Shown here piece after piece: positions 8,728 to 17,891 of a stretch of 62,711 bases of DNA. The stretch comes from Thermosynechococcus sp. M98_K2018_005 (GTDB lineage Bacteria; Cyanobacteriota; Cyanobacteriia; Thermosynechococcales; Thermosynechococcaceae): the NCBI RefSeq assembly GCF_015295825.1, contig NZ_DVEH01000076.1:1-62711 (forward strand). Reading direction: 5' to 3'. Each line of letters begins with the position of its first letter. The stretch's first letter is position 1. The notes under the pieces are model-generated. The model saw nothing but the letters and a program-made list of their open reading frames with translations, was not told the DNA's origin and searched no databases. Position numbers and translations under genes: made by a program.

Positions 8728-9502
8728 TGGGCACCACCTCGGTTGATAGTTGAGCAACGACGCGGTTGTTACTATTGCGCACAGAATAGGCCAGTTCTAG
8801 GGTTTGGAAAGGTGCCTCAGGACGGGTGGCGGGTGTGCGCGTCATCGTAAACGTCTCATTGACAATGGGGCGACTATTATTGCTGCTGTTCAGGGGCGAA
8901 ATCAAGGTTTGCAGATAGGCACCAAAGCCACCATCAATGCCATTGGTTTCATTGGCTTGAATCCGACAGCGGGCATAGACACGAGTACCCGCCCCCCGAT
9001 AGTACCCTACTGGCGAGTCCAAGGTAATGGTGTTGCCGGAGATGGAGACAATACGGCGTGTGCCCGAGTCCGAACCAATGAGCACGCGATCGCCCACTCG
9101 AAACCCATCCGTGGGTGAAGTGACTGGACAGGCACCCCCGGCACGATACTCTGGAGGCATGGCTTGATCGTAGTCACTTTCACCGGGTTGAATGAGTGCC
9201 AGTGTTAAGGTGGTGTGATTCCCTTCGGCAGGCACTGCCAGCTTGCGTTGGGCAAACTTGGTTTGGCAGAGATCGTAGGCAACAATTTTGACATTTTCGA
9301 GATCATCTTGAATCCAGTTACTGGCCTCGGCAAATTTACGGGCATCCGCTTGGAAAAAGGCGGCGACAACAATAGCTTGCATCGCCGCTAGGGTAAAGAG
9401 GCTAATCACCAGAATGGAAGCCAAGACCTCCGCAAGGGTAAAGCCTTGGGAACGTTGCTGCACCAGCCAGTGGAAATAGACCTTACTACGAGTCATCAAC
9501 AT
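8705..9502 (-). CDS. Minor pilin, PilV/GspI-like prepilin
   Basis: Prepilin of 265 residues: an 18-residue leader ending SQG, cleavage before FTLAE with Glu5, and an N-terminal hydrophobic helix (LAEVLASILVISLFTLAAM). This is PilV/GspI style. The larger C-terminal domain contains Cys residues (YDLCQTK, GACPV, ARCRI) and ends FFRCP, suggesting a disulfide-stabilised head. It sits 11 bases after the 560-residue gene and overlaps the next gene. It is probably a pilus-tip priming subunit acting with the neighbouring three proteins. Confidence 0.8.
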   Translation of the reverse strand: MLMTRSKVYFHWLVQQRSQGFTLAEVLASILVISLFTLAAMQAIVVAAFFQADARKFAEASNWIQDDLENVKIVAYDLCQTKFAQRKLAVPAEGNHTTLTLALIQPGESDYDQAMPPEYRAGGACPVTSPTDGFRVGDRVLIGSDSGTRRIVSISGNTITLDSPVGYYRGAGTRVYARCRIQANETNGIDGGFGAYLQTLISPLNSSNNSRPIVNETFTMTRTPATRPEAPFQTLELAYSVRNSNNRVVAQLSTEVVPNAFFRCP

Positions 9503-9513
9503 TGCCTCCGCAT

Positions 9514-11166
9514 TTAGTACTGGGCTAGGCGGTTCCAGTTGCTCGCTTCGGTGGTGCGTGCCACAACAATTGAAGCTCGGCCATAGTCGCCTCCCAAGGC
9601 TTCCGGTAGGCGATCGGGCACCCTGAGTTCAGCATTGTTGGAGCTGGAACCATTCCACGTTTTTGCCCAAACCGCCCCGAAAATATCTGGGTCACGACTG
9701 CCACCATTGATGCCTACCTCCGCATCGGGTGCATAGACAAAAACACTCCCTACTCTGGAACCACCACTAAGGGTGAATCTTTGGTCAGGTCTCGCATTGG
9801 TTGGATCTGGCGGGTTACCATAGATGCGTAGGCGATCGGGCGTGCCCACATTATCGGGAAGTCCCATATTAGCGCCGGTACCGCAGGTGGAACTATTGGG
9901 GCTACAGGTGTTGTCAATCCCTGCATTACCACTAAGGGAGATATTGCCGCTGACATAGAGGCGAATAGCATAGCGAGTTGTATTAAATGTTACCCTGCTG
10001 TTACCACTGAGGTTAATGTTGTTAATCCGATAGACATAATAGACTTTCTCTGGATTCACAATTTGCTCCCCGGGCCGTAGGGGATCAGGGATAAAGAAGG
10101 GAATGTCGGGGTTAGGGTCAACATAGGGGCGATCGCTGCTTCTGGGAAAGTTACTGTCATTGTTAATATTTCCGATGTCATAAGCGCCGTTACTATACCC
10201 CCCTACCACCTGTAGCGCTTGCTGAAAGTCAGCGACTTGACTGGGGGGTAACCAGGGGGGCAGCTGGCTCAAGGGAACCCCCGTATTCACCACATTGGGC
10301 GCTTGAGGAAAGGGGGGCAAATTAATTTTGTTAATGGCGATTGTTCCTTCAATAATTGCGTTATTGAGCGCTCCCACGGCACTGCGCAATCCGTCTCGCG
10401 TCGGCTGGCCATTTTGACACTGGGCTTGAGGGACAACACACCTGGCCGCGTTGGTGCAGATCACGTTGCCGTTGACGGTACCAAAGATATCATTGTTGCC
10501 GAGGTTAATGCCTTCAGCCAACAGTCCAGGAAAGTTAGCGGGCACACTGCGATCCGTAATCACCATCTTTTGCAAGATGAAGGCATTGGCTGGCGAGTTA
10601 TTGGGCAAGCGACCTTCGATCAACAGGTGTCCTGTTTGCGTTGGCGCATCGTAGAGATAGGAGAGAATACGGTAATTGCCCTGCACAGGGGTACCAATTG
10701 TGCCGCTCAGAACAATCGTATTCAGGTTATCAAGGGTAAAGCAGGGGGGGGCATCAGCACCCAGGCTCTGGGCTGTCCACTCATTGACAGCGGGCACATT
10801 CAGACCCGTGGTATTGGGCTGACCCACTTTTGTTGCATCCGCTGCGCGACTGATCAGGTAGGGGCGAGGAGGATTAAAGTTCGTATTCGTGGCGGGGTTA
10901 TAGGTGCGGCGCAGCAGAATCTGGTAGTTGCCATTGAGTAAGCCAAGGGTACGCGCCATACCGCCTTCAGCCACCGCAAAGGCCTGCTGGGTTTGTTTTT
11001 GCAAGCTAGCAGTGCTCACATCCAATTGCGATCGCGAAAGCAGGGTCAGGGCAACCACAATCATGATCAACCCCATGCCCAAGACCAAAGGCAGAGTAAA
11101 CCCCCGCTGCCGATACCCCGGACGGGGATAGCGACGTTTCAGTGAGCGCAGCAGTTGCTTCATCAT
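9514..11166 (-). CDS. Large PilX/GspK-like minor pilin
   Basis: First gene of the minor-pilin operon, 550 residues from ATG 11166. Two tandem ATG codons follow a strong Shine-Dalgarno (AGAGGA, seven bases upstream), which decides the start. After a basic leader (KRRYPRPGYRQRG) comes FTLPLV: a prepilin-like site lacking Glu5, as in GspK and PilX subunits that cap the pilus tip. A hydrophobic helix and SLQKQTQQAFAVAEGGMART follow, then a very large Asn/Pro/Gly-rich head with many cysteines. Most PilX proteins are under 250 residues, so the head is unusually large and may act in adhesion or DNA contact; this is inferred. Confidence 0.75.
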   Translation of the reverse strand: MMKQLLRSLKRRYPRPGYRQRGFTLPLVLGMGLIMIVVALTLLSRSQLDVSTASLQKQTQQAFAVAEGGMARTLGLLNGNYQILLRRTYNPATNTNFNPPRPYLISRAADATKVGQPNTTGLNVPAVNEWTAQSLGADAPPCFTLDNLNTIVLSGTIGTPVQGNYRILSYLYDAPTQTGHLLIEGRLPNNSPANAFILQKMVITDRSVPANFPGLLAEGINLGNNDIFGTVNGNVICTNAARCVVPQAQCQNGQPTRDGLRSAVGALNNAIIEGTIAINKINLPPFPQAPNVVNTGVPLSQLPPWLPPSQVADFQQALQVVGGYSNGAYDIGNINNDSNFPRSSDRPYVDPNPDIPFFIPDPLRPGEQIVNPEKVYYVYRINNINLSGNSRVTFNTTRYAIRLYVSGNISLSGNAGIDNTCSPNSSTCGTGANMGLPDNVGTPDRLRIYGNPPDPTNARPDQRFTLSGGSRVGSVFVYAPDAEVGINGGSRDPDIFGAVWAKTWNGSSSNNAELRVPDRLPEALGGDYGRASIVVARTTEASNWNRLAQY

Positions 11167-11294
11167 TGGTTTATCCTCTATTGATATCTTGACCACAAGA
11201 AGTTCGTTGCTGCGGATGCGGAGTTGAGTATGCCCTCGCTTCTTGGCTTTTATACACGGCTAATATAGTTTAGCCGCAAACTTGAGAGAGGTGA

Positions 11295-11310
11295 TGTAAT
11301 CTCGCTCACA
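11295..11310. promoter_or_regulatory. Candidate cAMP receptor protein (SyCRP1-like) binding site
   Basis: The sequence TGTAATCTCGCTCACA fits the CRP consensus TGTGA-N6-TCACA with a single mismatch, and is also part of a perfect inverted repeat GATGT-N10-ACATC at 11293-11312. It lies 129 bases upstream of the minor-pilin operon start and 160 bases upstream of the divergent purine permease. In Synechocystis the cAMP receptor SyCRP1 activates minor-pilin and surface genes needed for motility, which makes the pilin operon the likelier target. The match is by eye only. Confidence 0.4.
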
Positions 11311-11469
11311 TCCATGGCCCTATCCCCATTGTAGCTTTCCTCGGAAGGCCACATTTCAAGAGTATTTCAGTATGAAATGGTCCATCTAAGCCCAAACCTG
11401 ATCCAATTCACTAATACTAGGCTTCAGCGTAAATAAACTTAAATAAATCTCGCATAAAGGAGCAACCTC

Positions 11470-12816
11470 TTGAGGAGACATGGGTACTCACGCTTTAGGG
11501 CTTGGTTCAATTTGCAGCAAGCACACACCTCCCTCTCTACCGAGGCCCTGGCGGCATTGACCACATTTCTAACCATGGCCTACATCTTGCCGGTCAATGC
11601 ACAAATTCTCTCCAACGCCATTTTTCTTGAGCAACCCCAAGATTTGCAGGCGGAGTTGGTGATTGCAACGGCAGTATCGGCAGCAGTGGCTAGTATTCTG
11701 ATGGGGATTTGGGCGAATTACCCGATTGCCTTGGCTCCCGGCATGGGCATCAATGCCTTTTTTGCTTTTGCGGTGGTGGGTCAGATGGGGCTGCCTTGGC
11801 CCTTAGCGTTGAGTGCCGTACTCCTCGAGGGCATGGTGTTTGTGCTGCTGACCCTAACGGGGGTGCGATCGCTGATTGTGAATATGATTCCTATGTCCTT
11901 GAAGGTGGCGATCGCTGCCGGGGTGGGGCTATTTATCGCCTACATTGGCCTTAGCAACGCGGGAATTATCATCGCTGATGCCGCTACGAAAACTAAACTC
12001 ACCACCTTTCCCACATGGCCACCCATCCTCGCTGCCCTTGGGATTCTTTTGACGACCTTTCTCTGTGCCAAGGGAATGCGGGGGGCGATTTTTTGGGGGG
12101 TGATGATTACTGCCTTAGCTGCATGGCTAGTGGGGGCAGCCCCTTGGCCGACGGGTTTGATCCAATGGCCGCAATGGCCATCCCATCTCTTTGGTCAAGC
12201 CTTGGTGGGTTTTGGACAATTGCAACCGCAGCAGTTGGGGTCTTTTCTCTTGGTCACCTTGGTACTGCTTTTCACCGATATGTTTGACACCGTAGGCACC
12301 CTTTCGGCGGTGGGGGTACAGGCGGGGTTTCTCAATCAGCAGGGACATTTCCCCCGTGCCTTGGGAGCCCTTATGGCGGATGCAGTGGGAACCATTGTTG
12401 GCGCCCTCTTCGGCACCTCCACCGTGACCACCTATATTGAATCGGCAGCAGGCATTGCTGTGGGGGGACGAACCGGGCTGACGGCGCTGATGGTGGGGGG
12501 CTTGTTCTTGCTCTCACTGCTGTTTTTGCCGATTACGACCGCTATTCCCAGTTTTGCCACGGCGCCGGCTTTGGTGCTGGTCGGTGTCTTTATGGCGCGA
12601 TCGCTCCCAGACATTCCTTGGTCTGACCTCACGGAAGCGATTCCTGCTTTTTTGGTGGTGTTGGTGATGCCCTTAAGCTACTCCATCAGTGAGGGTCTAG
12701 CGGTGGGATTTATTAGCTATCCAATCGTGAAATGGGCCGCTGGCAAAGGGAAAGAAGTGCATCCTGCCCTCTGGGGATTGGCGGTTATCTTTATAGCCCA
12801 CTACTTTTGGCGTTAG
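11470..12816 (+). CDS. NCS2-family purine permease (AzgA/PbuG-like)
   Basis: Inner-membrane nucleobase transporter of 448 residues with about twelve to fourteen hydrophobic segments. It has the AzgA/PbuG hallmarks: an N-terminal STEALAALTTFLTMAYIL helix, GMGINAFFAFAV, TDMFDTVGTL and GTSTVTTYIESAAGIAVGGRTGL. These belong to the adenine/guanine/hypoxanthine branch of NCS2. The start is TTG 11470, supported by AAAGGAG seven bases upstream; the nearby ATG at 11480 is out of frame. The adenine phosphoribosyltransferase gene follows 49 bases later, so uptake and salvage of adenine are probably expressed together. Confidence 0.9.
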   Translation: MRRHGYSRFRAWFNLQQAHTSLSTEALAALTTFLTMAYILPVNAQILSNAIFLEQPQDLQAELVIATAVSAAVASILMGIWANYPIALAPGMGINAFFAFAVVGQMGLPWPLALSAVLLEGMVFVLLTLTGVRSLIVNMIPMSLKVAIAAGVGLFIAYIGLSNAGIIIADAATKTKLTTFPTWPPILAALGILLTTFLCAKGMRGAIFWGVMITALAAWLVGAAPWPTGLIQWPQWPSHLFGQALVGFGQLQPQQLGSFLLVTLVLLFTDMFDTVGTLSAVGVQAGFLNQQGHFPRALGALMADAVGTIVGALFGTSTVTTYIESAAGIAVGGRTGLTALMVGGLFLLSLLFLPITTAIPSFATAPALVLVGVFMARSLPDIPWSDLTEAIPAFLVVLVMPLSYSISEGLAVGFISYPIVKWAAGKGKEVHPALWGLAVIFIAHYFWR

Positions 12817-12865
12817 ACAGGATCTAGGATAGGATGCTTCTGAACTGATTGGAAACACACTACCT

Positions 12866-13378
12866 ATGGATCTCAAATCCCTGATTCGCGATGTCCCAGA
12901 CTTCCCTAAGCCGGGCATTTTGTTTCGGGATTTAACCACACTGCTGCAAAATCAGGCGGGGCTGCGCTACGTCATTGACCAATTGGTGGAAAAACACGCC
13001 AACGATGGCATTCACTATGTGGCCGGCATCGAGTCCCGGGGATTTATTTTTGGCGCCCCCTTGGCCTATCGCTTGGGGGCCGGCTTTATCCCTTTGCGCA
13101 AACCCGGTAAACTGTGTGCGCCGGTCTATGCTGTGGAGTATGAGCTAGAGTATGGGCGCGATCGCCTCGAGATGCACCAAGATGCCATCGAACCGGGGCG
13201 GCGGGTGTTAATTGTCGATGACTTGATTGCCACAGGGGGCACAGCAGCCGCAGCAGCGGGTCTAATCCAGAAAGCCCAAGCCGAACTCCATGGCTTTGCC
13301 TTTATCGTCGAGCTGACGGACTTGGGGGGACGGCAAAAACTGCCCGATGTGCCAATTACTACCCTTGTGACTTATTAA
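12866..13378 (+). CDS. apt: Adenine phosphoribosyltransferase
   Basis: Converts adenine and PRPP to AMP in purine salvage. The 170-residue protein has normal length and shows the family blocks [16 protein letters not shown] near the N-terminus, [16 protein letters not shown], and the PRPP-binding loop [17 protein letters not shown]. It follows a purine permease gene in the same direction, consistent with import coupled to trapping as AMP. It converges with the nuclease gene on the other strand. Confidence 0.96.
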   Translation: MDLKSLIRDVPDFPKPGILFRDLTTLLQNQAGLRYVIDQLVEKHANDGIHYVAGIESRGFIFGAPLAYRLGAGFIPLRKPGKLCAPVYAVEYELEYGRDRLEMHQDAIEPGRRVLIVDDLIATGGTAAAAAGLIQKAQAELHGFAFIVELTDLGGRQKLPDVPITTLVTY

Positions 13379-13405
13379 GTTAATTAAGTGTGACTGACTA
13401 GGACG

Positions 13406-15103
13406 TTACCACGTCACGTGATCGCGCAAGCGTTCGAGGAGCTTTGGCCCAACCCCGGGGACGGCATCTAAATCCGCCAAGGATTGAAAGGGCTTCTGCT
13501 CGCGGGCACGGATAATTTCAGCCGCTAGTTTTGATCCGACCCCCGGTAGGGTCTCCAGTTCGGCGGCGGTGGCCGTGTTCAAATTCACCCGTGCGGTAGG
13601 CGCGCTGGCACGATTGCCTGAAGAGGGGGCAGGTCGGGTGGCAATCTTACCGCCGCAGGCGGTCAACTGCTGCTGAATGCGATCGCGAATATGCTGCGGC
13701 AGACCTAGACGACTATTGCTATAGAGGCGCTCAAACTCCCGTTTGTAGTGAGCCGCTACAGTGGGATGCTCAATCACCAGCAAGAATTCATCGTTACCGC
13801 GATTGGCCGCCTCTGACCAGTTGTGGGAACCCACAATCACCGTGCGATCGTCAACCACGCCGTACTTGTGGTGCAGTTTATCCCCCTCCGGCAGTAGGGG
13901 GGTGCCCACCGTTTGAATGGGCTTTTGCCAGGGGCGGTTACCCGCTTCGTAGTAACAGTTGCCTCGACGAGCCTGGGCAGTGTTTGCCATTGCCACTCCC
14001 ATCATATCGAGGGCTTCGCTAAAGTCGCGGTAGATAAATCCTGAGTCAATGAGGGTGCGAATGCTAACCCCTTGGTTATGCCGTTCCTCAAGCACGTAGG
14101 ACAACTCCTGATCGGAGAAGACAAAGAGCGCCATATCAATTTTTTGGCGACTGCGATTCAGAGTTTGACCAATGAGGCCGTTTGTAGAAGCCGCCCAAGG
14201 TTGCGATCGCGGGGTTGGCGAAAAGCGGACCGTGACCATGGCATCGCCCACAGCTACCCGTTGAGGGGGGCGCACCGGCTTTTTGACCCCAAAGCGACTA
14301 TTGGTCTGACCACCGGGACCATCGCCCCACATAATGTTAAATTCCTCAGTAAATAGGCGTGCCACAGCAGGGCTATCAATCACCAAGAGCGAGTTGGCAT
14401 TGCCACGGGTATCGGGTCGTCCCAAGTCGCCGTGGACATCACTGAGGGTAAAGTTCGCCGTCGTCGCAATCACTTGGCGATCGTCAATCACAATAAACTT
14501 GTGGTGCATGAGCATACTGCCTTTGGAGCCATCGGCAGTGTCATCAATCCAAGGGATCTTGGCCTCGTTGAGAATCGTCTGCACATCGCGATCGCTGAGT
14601 TCGGCAGCACTGAGTTGGCCATCCCCGTTGGTATCCACAAGCGCTTTCCAGTCGTTATAGCGCTCCCGCATCCTTGGATCCATCGCACTCACTTGGGCAG
14701 CACTGTATTTTGCCCAAGGAGCAGTGTAGGTATTCTCCATTACCACCCGTACCCGTACCCCTGCCTGCTGCCGTGCTGCTAGAGCCTTGGCCAGATTCGG
14801 TAGGCGAAACTCCTGCACCGCCACATCGATGGTCTTTTGAGCCTTGGCAATCTGCTCAATCATGATTGCCTCAAGGTCTTCCCCTTCACGGGTATAGGGG
14901 CGATAGGGTTCTTGGTAACTGTGGGCTTGGGAGTGATTCATGTGTACCGCGATTTGCGGATGTTGAGGCAGCGGGTCTAGGGAGGGGCGGATAATCGGGT
15001 GCGATCGCAATTGAGTGAGCACCACAGCCGCAATCAACAGCCCCAATAGAAACAACAGCAGATACACACCGTGTCGCCGCCATTTAAGCTTTTGCCACAA
15101 CAC
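13406..15103 (-). CDS. Exported phospholipase D-type nuclease with EF-hand and ComEA-type HhH tail
   Basis: Predicted membrane-anchored periplasmic PLD-superfamily enzyme, 565 residues from GTG 15103. Layout: basic start and one membrane helix at 12-31; PLD domain 1 with an HxKx4D motif at 200-207; PLD domain 2 with HxKx4D at 411-418 and GSHNWSEAANRGNDEF; and a C-terminal double helix-hairpin-helix at 506-565 (VNLNTATAAELETLPGVG, VPGVGPKLLERL) like ComEA, the DNA receptor of competence. Inside domain 1, residues 157-168 (DTNGDGQLSAAE) form a perfect EF-hand calcium loop. PLD enzymes of this type are often nucleases; with a ComEA-like tail, DNA is the likely substrate. A role in DNA uptake is my inference. 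Confidence 0.85.
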   Translation of the reverse strand: MLWQKLKWRRHGVYLLLFLLGLLIAAVVLTQLRSHPIIRPSLDPLPQHPQIAVHMNHSQAHSYQEPYRPYTREGEDLEAIMIEQIAKAQKTIDVAVQEFRLPNLAKALAARQQAGVRVRVVMENTYTAPWAKYSAAQVSAMDPRMRERYNDWKALVDTNGDGQLSAAELSDRDVQTILNEAKIPWIDDTADGSKGSMLMHHKFIVIDDRQVIATTANFTLSDVHGDLGRPDTRGNANSLLVIDSPAVARLFTEEFNIMWGDGPGGQTNSRFGVKKPVRPPQRVAVGDAMVTVRFSPTPRSQPWAASTNGLIGQTLNRSRQKIDMALFVFSDQELSYVLEERHNQGVSIRTLIDSGFIYRDFSEALDMMGVAMANTAQARRGNCYYEAGNRPWQKPIQTVGTPLLPEGDKLHHKYGVVDDRTVIVGSHNWSEAANRGNDEFLLVIEHPTVAAHYKREFERLYSNSRLGLPQHIRDRIQQQLTACGGKIATRPAPSSGNRASAPTARVNLNTATAAELETLPGVGSKLAAEIIRAREQKPFQSLADLDAVPGVGPKLLERLRDHVTW

Positions 15104-15228
15104 GCTGACTTCCCCAATGCCTGTCCTAATTCTAGGGCTATCTTTTTCGCCTCAATGTGTTCTGCGCTGCATCGGTTGCCAAAGGCGCTGCTTGGCTAAG
15201 ATAGAGGCGATGCTCTTGCTGGCCTGCC

Positions 15229-16458
15229 ATGATCACAGTGCTGGTGTTAAATGCTGGCTCTAGTAGCCTCAAAGCCTGTTTGTATCGGTTAGCGCCTGAA
15301 ATGGCGGCAACGGCTGCCACACCCCCCGCTCCCCTTTGGCAAGGCCTCCTCGATTGGGGACAAAACCCGACCGTGGCGCGGCTCAAGGTCACAACCGCCG
15401 ATCAACGCTACGAAGCCAGCCTAACCCACCCAGAGGGGGGAATTGCAGGCCTACGGGACTGGCTCAAAACTCTCCTAGACACCCTCACCAGCGGCTCAAC
15501 AAGGCTCCTAGAAAGCCTTGCAGAAATTACGATGATCGGTCATCGAGTTGTCCATGGTGGTAGCCGCTACCAAGTACCGGTGCGCGTGGATGCGCAGGTG
15601 AAAGCAGCGATTACCGAATTTAGTGAATATGCGCCCCTCCATAATCCAGCCAACCTACTGGGGATGGAATTAATGGCCGACATTTGTCCCCAAACGCCCC
15701 AAGTGGCTGTGTTTGATACCGCGTTCCATGCCCAACTGCCAGCGGTGGCGCGCACCTATGCCATTCCCTATAAACTGACAACTGCCGGTATTCAACGCTA
15801 CGGCTTCCACGGCATTAGCCATCAATACGTGAGTGAACGGGCGGCCACCCTATTGCAGCGTCCCTTAGCAGCGTTGCGCCTGATTACCTGTCACCTCGGC
15901 AATGGCTGTTCCCTCACTGCGGTCAAGGGGGGAGTCTCCGTGGAGACGACGATGGGCTTTACACCCACGGCAGGAGTGATGATGGGAACGCGCTGTGGCG
16001 ATCTTGATCCGGGGATTTTGCTCTATCTGCTGCGGCGCGGCAGGACGGTTGAAGAACTGGATCGACTGGTGAATCGCCAATCGGGCCTATTGGGGGTCTC
16101 TGGGATCAGTAATGACTTGCGGCAGATTTTAGCGGCCATTGATCAGGGAAATATCCAAGCCCAGTTGGCCTATGACTGTTTTATCTACTCCCTGCAACGG
16201 GGGATTGCGAGCCTCCTGCCGGCTCTTGGCGGCCTTGATGCGTTGGTATTCACAGCAGGAATTGGTGAAAATGCCGCCGGTGTGCGCCGCGATGTCTGCC
16301 GAGGGCTAGGTTGGTTGGGAATTGAGTTAGATAGCGCAGCTAACGAAGAGGGCAAAGGCGATCGCGACATTGCGCTGTCTACTGTTGCTGTACGGGTTCT
16401 GGTGGTTCAGACCCAAGAGGATTGGGCGATCGCTCGCGCCTGTGTGCAACTCTTATAA
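15229..16458 (+). CDS. ackA: Acetate kinase
   Basis: Interconverts acetyl phosphate plus ADP and acetate plus ATP in the cytoplasm. The 409-residue protein has all family signatures: VLNAGSSSLK at residues 5-14, YGFHGISHQYVS, HLGNGCSLTAV, TMGFTPTAGVMMGTRCGDLDPG and FTAGIGENA. It starts at ATG 15229. No phosphotransacetylase gene is adjacent. It is divergent from the PLD nuclease gene with about 125 bases between them. Confidence 0.96.
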   Translation: MITVLVLNAGSSSLKACLYRLAPEMAATAATPPAPLWQGLLDWGQNPTVARLKVTTADQRYEASLTHPEGGIAGLRDWLKTLLDTLTSGSTRLLESLAEITMIGHRVVHGGSRYQVPVRVDAQVKAAITEFSEYAPLHNPANLLGMELMADICPQTPQVAVFDTAFHAQLPAVARTYAIPYKLTTAGIQRYGFHGISHQYVSERAATLLQRPLAALRLITCHLGNGCSLTAVKGGVSVETTMGFTPTAGVMMGTRCGDLDPGILLYLLRRGRTVEELDRLVNRQSGLLGVSGISNDLRQILAAIDQGNIQAQLAYDCFIYSLQRGIASLLPALGGLDALVFTAGIGENAAGVRRDVCRGLGWLGIELDSAANEEGKGDRDIALSTVAVRVLVVQTQEDWAIARACVQLL

Positions 16459-16788
16459 GCTGAATTTGCTGAAGAAAACATCAAGATTTATGCCCTAGCT
16501 TCCTGCCCTCTTTGAAAAAATTGAGGTGGGCACATGAGTAATTGTTCAGCCCTAATAAACTGATGCCGTTATTTGGCGATCGTGGTGACTTTCCCCAAGG
16601 GCGATCGGTCAAGTTTTGCATAAAGCCACTTTGCAAACCATACCAATGCATTGGAAAGAGCCGATGCACATTGGTTATGATTGCTTTAGCCACACAGGTG
16701 TTTCCATAACCCTGTCAGGTAGGGTGTGGCCTTGTTCTCGACTTCACTCTTCACGCCATATCGCTAATGCAAACTTGACCGTTCACTG
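16459..16788. other. Non-coding stretch between ackA and pilM
   Basis: 330 bases with no convincing gene. It holds a perfect 12-base palindrome CCAATGCATTGG at 16643-16654, then a looser echo (GATGCACATTGG) about 20 bases on. A possible minus-10 TATGAT at 16676-16681 lies downstream of TTGGAA with a long 19-base spacer. This is the likely promoter region of the pilMNOQ operon. No terminator for ackA is obvious. Confidence 0.4.
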
Positions 16789-17880
16789 GTGGGTGATATT
16801 GTGCTGGGAAATCTATTTGCAAAACCAAAGCAGGGCTTGGGGATTGAACTCACCCCAGAGCGGGTCAATATCGTGCAGCTTCAGCGGCAAAAGCAGGGCC
16901 TGAAAATGACGGCCATGGCCTCAGTGCCCCTCAGTGAAGGCGCCATTGAAGAAGGCCGCATCATTGACACCACCGCCGTTGCCGATGCCATCCGTCAAGG
17001 GATTGAGGATCAACGCATCAAACAAAAAGAGGTGATCAGTGCCATTCCCATGAATGAAGCCGTGATTCGCCTGATTCGCCTGCCTGCGGAATTACCCGAC
17101 TATGAATTACGGGAAGTGGTTCTCATGCAGGAAGCCCCACTGTACCTTCCCTTTCCTCGTGAAGAGGCCGATGTTGACTATCAAAAGCTGGGAACCTCCC
17201 TTGATGAAGATGGCATTGAGCGGGTAGAAATTTTGCTCGTGGGCACGCCCCGCGAAGTCACCGATGCCTATATCAATGCCTTTACCCAAGCGGGTTTACA
17301 ACTCACAGCCCTTGAAGTGACCAATTTTGCCCTCATGCGTACCCTGCGGGATTCACTACAGCAATTTGTGGGCGAAGCAGCAGCAATTATTGATATAGGC
17401 GACGAGGGCACAGAAATCAGCATCGTCAAGGATGGCATTCCCCAGTTCAACCGCAAAGTGCCCATTGGCAAAGAACGGATGCAAGAAGCCATTAGCCGCG
17501 CCATGAACTTGCCCCCTTCGATGGGCGTTGACCTGCTCGAGAATCTGACCGTTCCCCTAGAGCCGATGGATGTGACCGGAGCACTCAACCCCAGTGGTGC
17601 CGCTATTTTGCGAGTGCTCTCCGATCTCGCAGACGAAATTCGCCGCTCCATTGACTTTTACCTCAACCAAGGGGAGAGTCTAGAGGTGTCGCAGTTGCTG
17701 CTTGCAGGCCCCGGTGCCAGTATTGGTCAAGTGGATGAGTTTTTTAGTCAGCGGCTCAACTATGCCACTACTTTGGTTGACCCCATTAGTTTGCTGGGAC
17801 TACAAACCCCCGAAGAAATTCCCCTCGAAAAACGCCCTGCCCTCGGCACGGTGATTGGTCTTGGTCTGCGTGGCGCTTAG
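16789..17880 (+). CDS. pilM: Type IV pilus assembly protein PilM
   Basis: Actin-like cytoplasmic protein of the pilus alignment subcomplex; it binds the cytoplasmic N-terminus of PilN. It has 363 residues and starts GTG 16789 (a second GTG four codons later is possible). It shows the PilM pattern: GIELTPERVNIVQLQ near the N-terminus, VISAIPMNEAVIRLIRLP, DIGDEGTEISIVKDGIPQFNRKVPIG in the nucleotide-binding fold, and LLLAGPGASIGQVDEFF. It is first gene of pilM-pilN-pilO-pilQ, 11 bases before pilN. Confidence 0.95.
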   Translation: MGDIVLGNLFAKPKQGLGIELTPERVNIVQLQRQKQGLKMTAMASVPLSEGAIEEGRIIDTTAVADAIRQGIEDQRIKQKEVISAIPMNEAVIRLIRLPAELPDYELREVVLMQEAPLYLPFPREEADVDYQKLGTSLDEDGIERVEILLVGTPREVTDAYINAFTQAGLQLTALEVTNFALMRTLRDSLQQFVGEAAAIIDIGDEGTEISIVKDGIPQFNRKVPIGKERMQEAISRAMNLPPSMGVDLLENLTVPLEPMDVTGALNPSGAAILRVLSDLADEIRRSIDFYLNQGESLEVSQLLLAGPGASIGQVDEFFSQRLNYATTLVDPISLLGLQTPEEIPLEKRPALGTVIGLGLRGA

Positions 17881-17891
17881 GAGCATCCCCG

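Noticed and set aside
11480-11490. ATG 11480 as start of the purine permease
   Set aside because: It is out of frame with the permease; TTG 11470 is in frame and has AAAGGAG at the right distance.
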